The notes under the pieces are model-generated. The model ran no database searches. It was not told the origin of the DNA and worked only from the letters and a program-made list of their open reading frames with translations. Positions 13,293-14,941 of a stretch of 14,941 nt of DNA are shown in pieces (the first letter of the stretch is position 1; the number at the start of each line of letters is the position of its first letter). A program made the position numbers and the translations under genes. Source of the stretch: an uncultured Bacillota bacterium (GTDB lineage: Bacteria; Bacillota; Clostridia; Lachnospirales; Lachnospiraceae); assembly GCA_958352855.1 (NCBI GenBank), contig CATWQE010000065.1:1-14941 (forward strand), in the 5' to 3' direction.

Positions 13293-14941
13293 TTATGACA
13301 CTATAATTTTTCGGCATTTCATATGACTTCCGTTAGCTGCTGAAATGCCAATACTTCCTTTCCAGTAAATATGCTCCTGGTCTTCTACTGATACTTTCTT
13401 TTCTCCATTTATTTCTGCTTCTATTTTATTCCCCAAAACCTGAATCTGAATTCGGTATTCTTCTCCTGGCTTCCATGGATAGTCCACAGCTTTTAGAGTT
13501 TCATACCCATTGTCATTTTTCAAAATTCCAAACTGTCCGTTTGGCAATAAACCAGCTGCATAAGAACGAATTGCACCCTGGACTCTGGCATTTACAAAAT
13601 GATGTTCTCCGGTAAGAGGCGTTATAAAAAACTCTGCTTTGTAGTCCTCCCAGTCATGCCGTCCTGTATACATTTCTCCAAAATCAGAACAAGATAAATG
13701 TAAATATCCATCTTCCAGATAAGACAGACCTTTCAGCTTTGTGCATTGGCTAATTTCTCTGTGTAATCCGGTCCACACTTCTTCCTTTTCCTTCCGAAAT
13801 TCTATTGTATAATCTGCCTTACCCTCCGCATATAGATCATCAATCATACCTACAAAATCAAATACTTGCGTATGTGTTCCCTCTACATGAAAACAAAAAC
13901 CGATTTCATCTATACAGCCTGCCTCCAAAGCTGGAATCTCATAAACCAAATCTTCCCATTTTCCTTTTTCCAGCTTTCTTTTTTCGCTATAATGCTTCTT
14001 CCCAGTATGTGCCTCCCTTGCATAAAGGCTTACCTGTGCCTGCTGTCCATATACAGGCAAAAATGCGCTGCCATGAATTCTTTGTCCAGGATACACTAAA
14101 GGAGAAAAACTAGGGTCATAACGGCTATCATGAAAATCATCAGGAGTATAATACGTCTTTTTATACACGTAAATATTTTCCCCTGGCTCTACTGGTTTTG
14201 CTACAAATTTCAAACTTCTGTTTCCCGATGCAGCTGTTTCTTCTGTATTAAGAACTTCACACTCTCTTATGGCTGCAGCACGCTCATCCAGCCCTTCCAC
14301 ACAAATCCGAATGGCATGTGTGGAACCAGGATATTCAAAATGACAACTATCTATCTGTTTCTGTGCTAATGTTTTCCATGGTTCTGGCATCTCTTCCCCT
14401 GCCACTTCATATGCCAATTTTGCAATATACAAAGCGCCAAAAGGAATGTCCATAATATTAAGAGAGCCAACTACACTGGAGCATGCAAGAAAATCATGAA
14501 TTGGTTTTCTCCATTTATTATCATCAATTCCCTCCAGGCCATTGCGAACTCCCATAATCGTGGCAACATTTCCCACATTACAATCTGTGTCCCAACCACA
14601 CATATTACAAATATTCAGTGTATTGGAAAAATCTCCTTCTCCATACAGCAGTGCTAAGATCATCACTGCAATATTGGGAATAATATGACAGTTTCCTGGA
14701 TATTTATCATATCCAAAATGCTCAGAAATATATTGAAATCCTTTCCGCCAGCTTTCCCCTTTATGCTCATGATAAAACGCAGCCACTGCCTTTACCACTC
14801 TCGCATATTCGCAATCTTCCGGAATATAAGAAAGACCTTTTTCTATAATTTTTTCTATATTCTTTTCCACAAAGGCAAAGCTAATACAAGTTGCTACAAA
14901 AATACCTCCATAGACCCCATTTCCATCATGCGTTACACTGG
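13293..14941 (-). CDS. Large ADP-ribosylglycohydrolase family protein with C-terminal beta-sandwich domains (5' end missing)
   Basis: The frame stays open to the right edge, giving 548 visible residues; the N-terminus is outside the window. Near the edge VTHDGNGVYGGIF is a conserved metal-site segment of the family, and ICNMCGWDTDCNVGNVATIMG supplies the second metal motif DTD. The hydrolase domain ends roughly 200 residues in. The remainder looks like two beta-rich domains: one around FLPVYGQQAQVSLYAREAH, and a C-terminal lectin/LamG-like one with NGQFGILKNDNGYETLK and GNKIEAEINGEKK, of the type that binds carbohydrate. No signal peptide can be judged. The GTG at 14870 is not a real start, because conserved hydrolase sequence lies upstream of it. 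It precedes the kinase gene by 100 bases containing a hairpin. Probable substrate: a glycoside of a ribose-like sugar (inference). Confidence 0.85.
   Translation of the reverse strand, partial: SVTHDGNGVYGGIFVATCISFAFVEKNIEKIIEKGLSYIPEDCEYARVVKAVAAFYHEHKGESWRKGFQYISEHFGYDKYPGNCHIIPNIAVMILALLYGEGDFSNTLNICNMCGWDTDCNVGNVATIMGVRNGLEGIDDNKWRKPIHDFLACSSVVGSLNIMDIPFGALYIAKLAYEVAGEEMPEPWKTLAQKQIDSCHFEYPGSTHAIRICVEGLDERAAAIRECEVLNTEETAASGNRSLKFVAKPVEPGENIYVYKKTYYTPDDFHDSRYDPSFSPLVYPGQRIHGSAFLPVYGQQAQVSLYAREAHTGKKHYSEKRKLEKGKWEDLVYEIPALEAGCIDEIGFCFHVEGTHTQVFDFVGMIDDLYAEGKADYTIEFRKEKEEVWTGLHREISQCTKLKGLSYLEDGYLHLSCSDFGEMYTGRHDWEDYKAEFFITPLTGEHHFVNARVQGAIRSYAAGLLPNGQFGILKNDNGYETLKAVDYPWKPGEEYRIQIQVLGNKIEAEINGEKKVSVEDQEHIYWKGSIGISAANGSHMKCRKIIVS

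Noticed and set aside
14868..14870. GTG as start codon of the large ADP-ribosylglycohydrolase gene
   Set aside because: The frame continues to the right edge with the conserved segment VTHDGNGVYGGIF, so the real start is outside the window.

Overview
The window looks like ordinary low-to-mid GC Firmicutes chromosome, most likely a gut Lachnospiraceae (Blautia/Dorea-like). This is judged from the gene families, the strong AGGAGG ribosome binding sites, short intergenic gaps with U-tract terminators, and the VTC-domain, FeoAB, YaaA and FliB-like protein types. There is no rRNA, tRNA, insertion sequence or CRISPR array, and no gene-free stretch longer than about 300 bases.

Left part, nearly all minus strand (1-5618): the start of a VTC-domain (polyphosphate polymerase-like) gene running off the left edge; feoB and feoA for ferrous iron uptake; an OmpR-type response regulator and sensor kinase sharing an ATGA overlap; and a HAD phosphatase. 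The same 23-bp box, 19 of 23 positions identical, lies upstream of the response regulator and of the VTC-domain gene, 3.9 kb away across feoAB. It has the tandem half-site form expected for an OmpR-family regulator, so the two-component system probably controls itself and the VTC gene. feoA and feoB each carry their own copy of a different palindrome (TTAGTnTATnCTAA core), resembling DtxR/IdeR-type iron regulator sites, and a terminator lies between them.

Middle part (5750-9601): a MATE efflux pump (+) converges on yaaA (-), with a hairpin across both stop codons. A second HAD phosphatase (beta-phosphoglucomutase type, +) diverges from yaaA. Then comes a compact two-gene module with its own promoter, a perfect inverted repeat at the expected transcription start, and a terminator. 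Its second gene is a VapD-family protein (Cas2-like RNase toxin). The first, 112 aa, is unrecognised and may itself have a VapD/Cas2-like fold.

Right part, minus strand (9702-14941): a FliB-like cysteine-rich protein followed by a small cysteine-rich metal-binding protein; upstream of them a salvage-type gene set made of a large ADP-ribosylglycohydrolase-family protein with C-terminal beta-sandwich domains (cut by the right edge), a PfkB-family kinase and a compact ADP-ribosylglycohydrolase. The last two overlap. The plausible shared job is hydrolysis of an N- or O-glycosidic ribose-like compound followed by phosphorylation of the sugar; the substrate cannot be read from the sequence.

The least explained items are the shared regulator box, the VapD module with its unknown partner, the 17-base homopolymer inside the sensor kinase gene, and the double ADP-ribosylglycohydrolase/kinase set.
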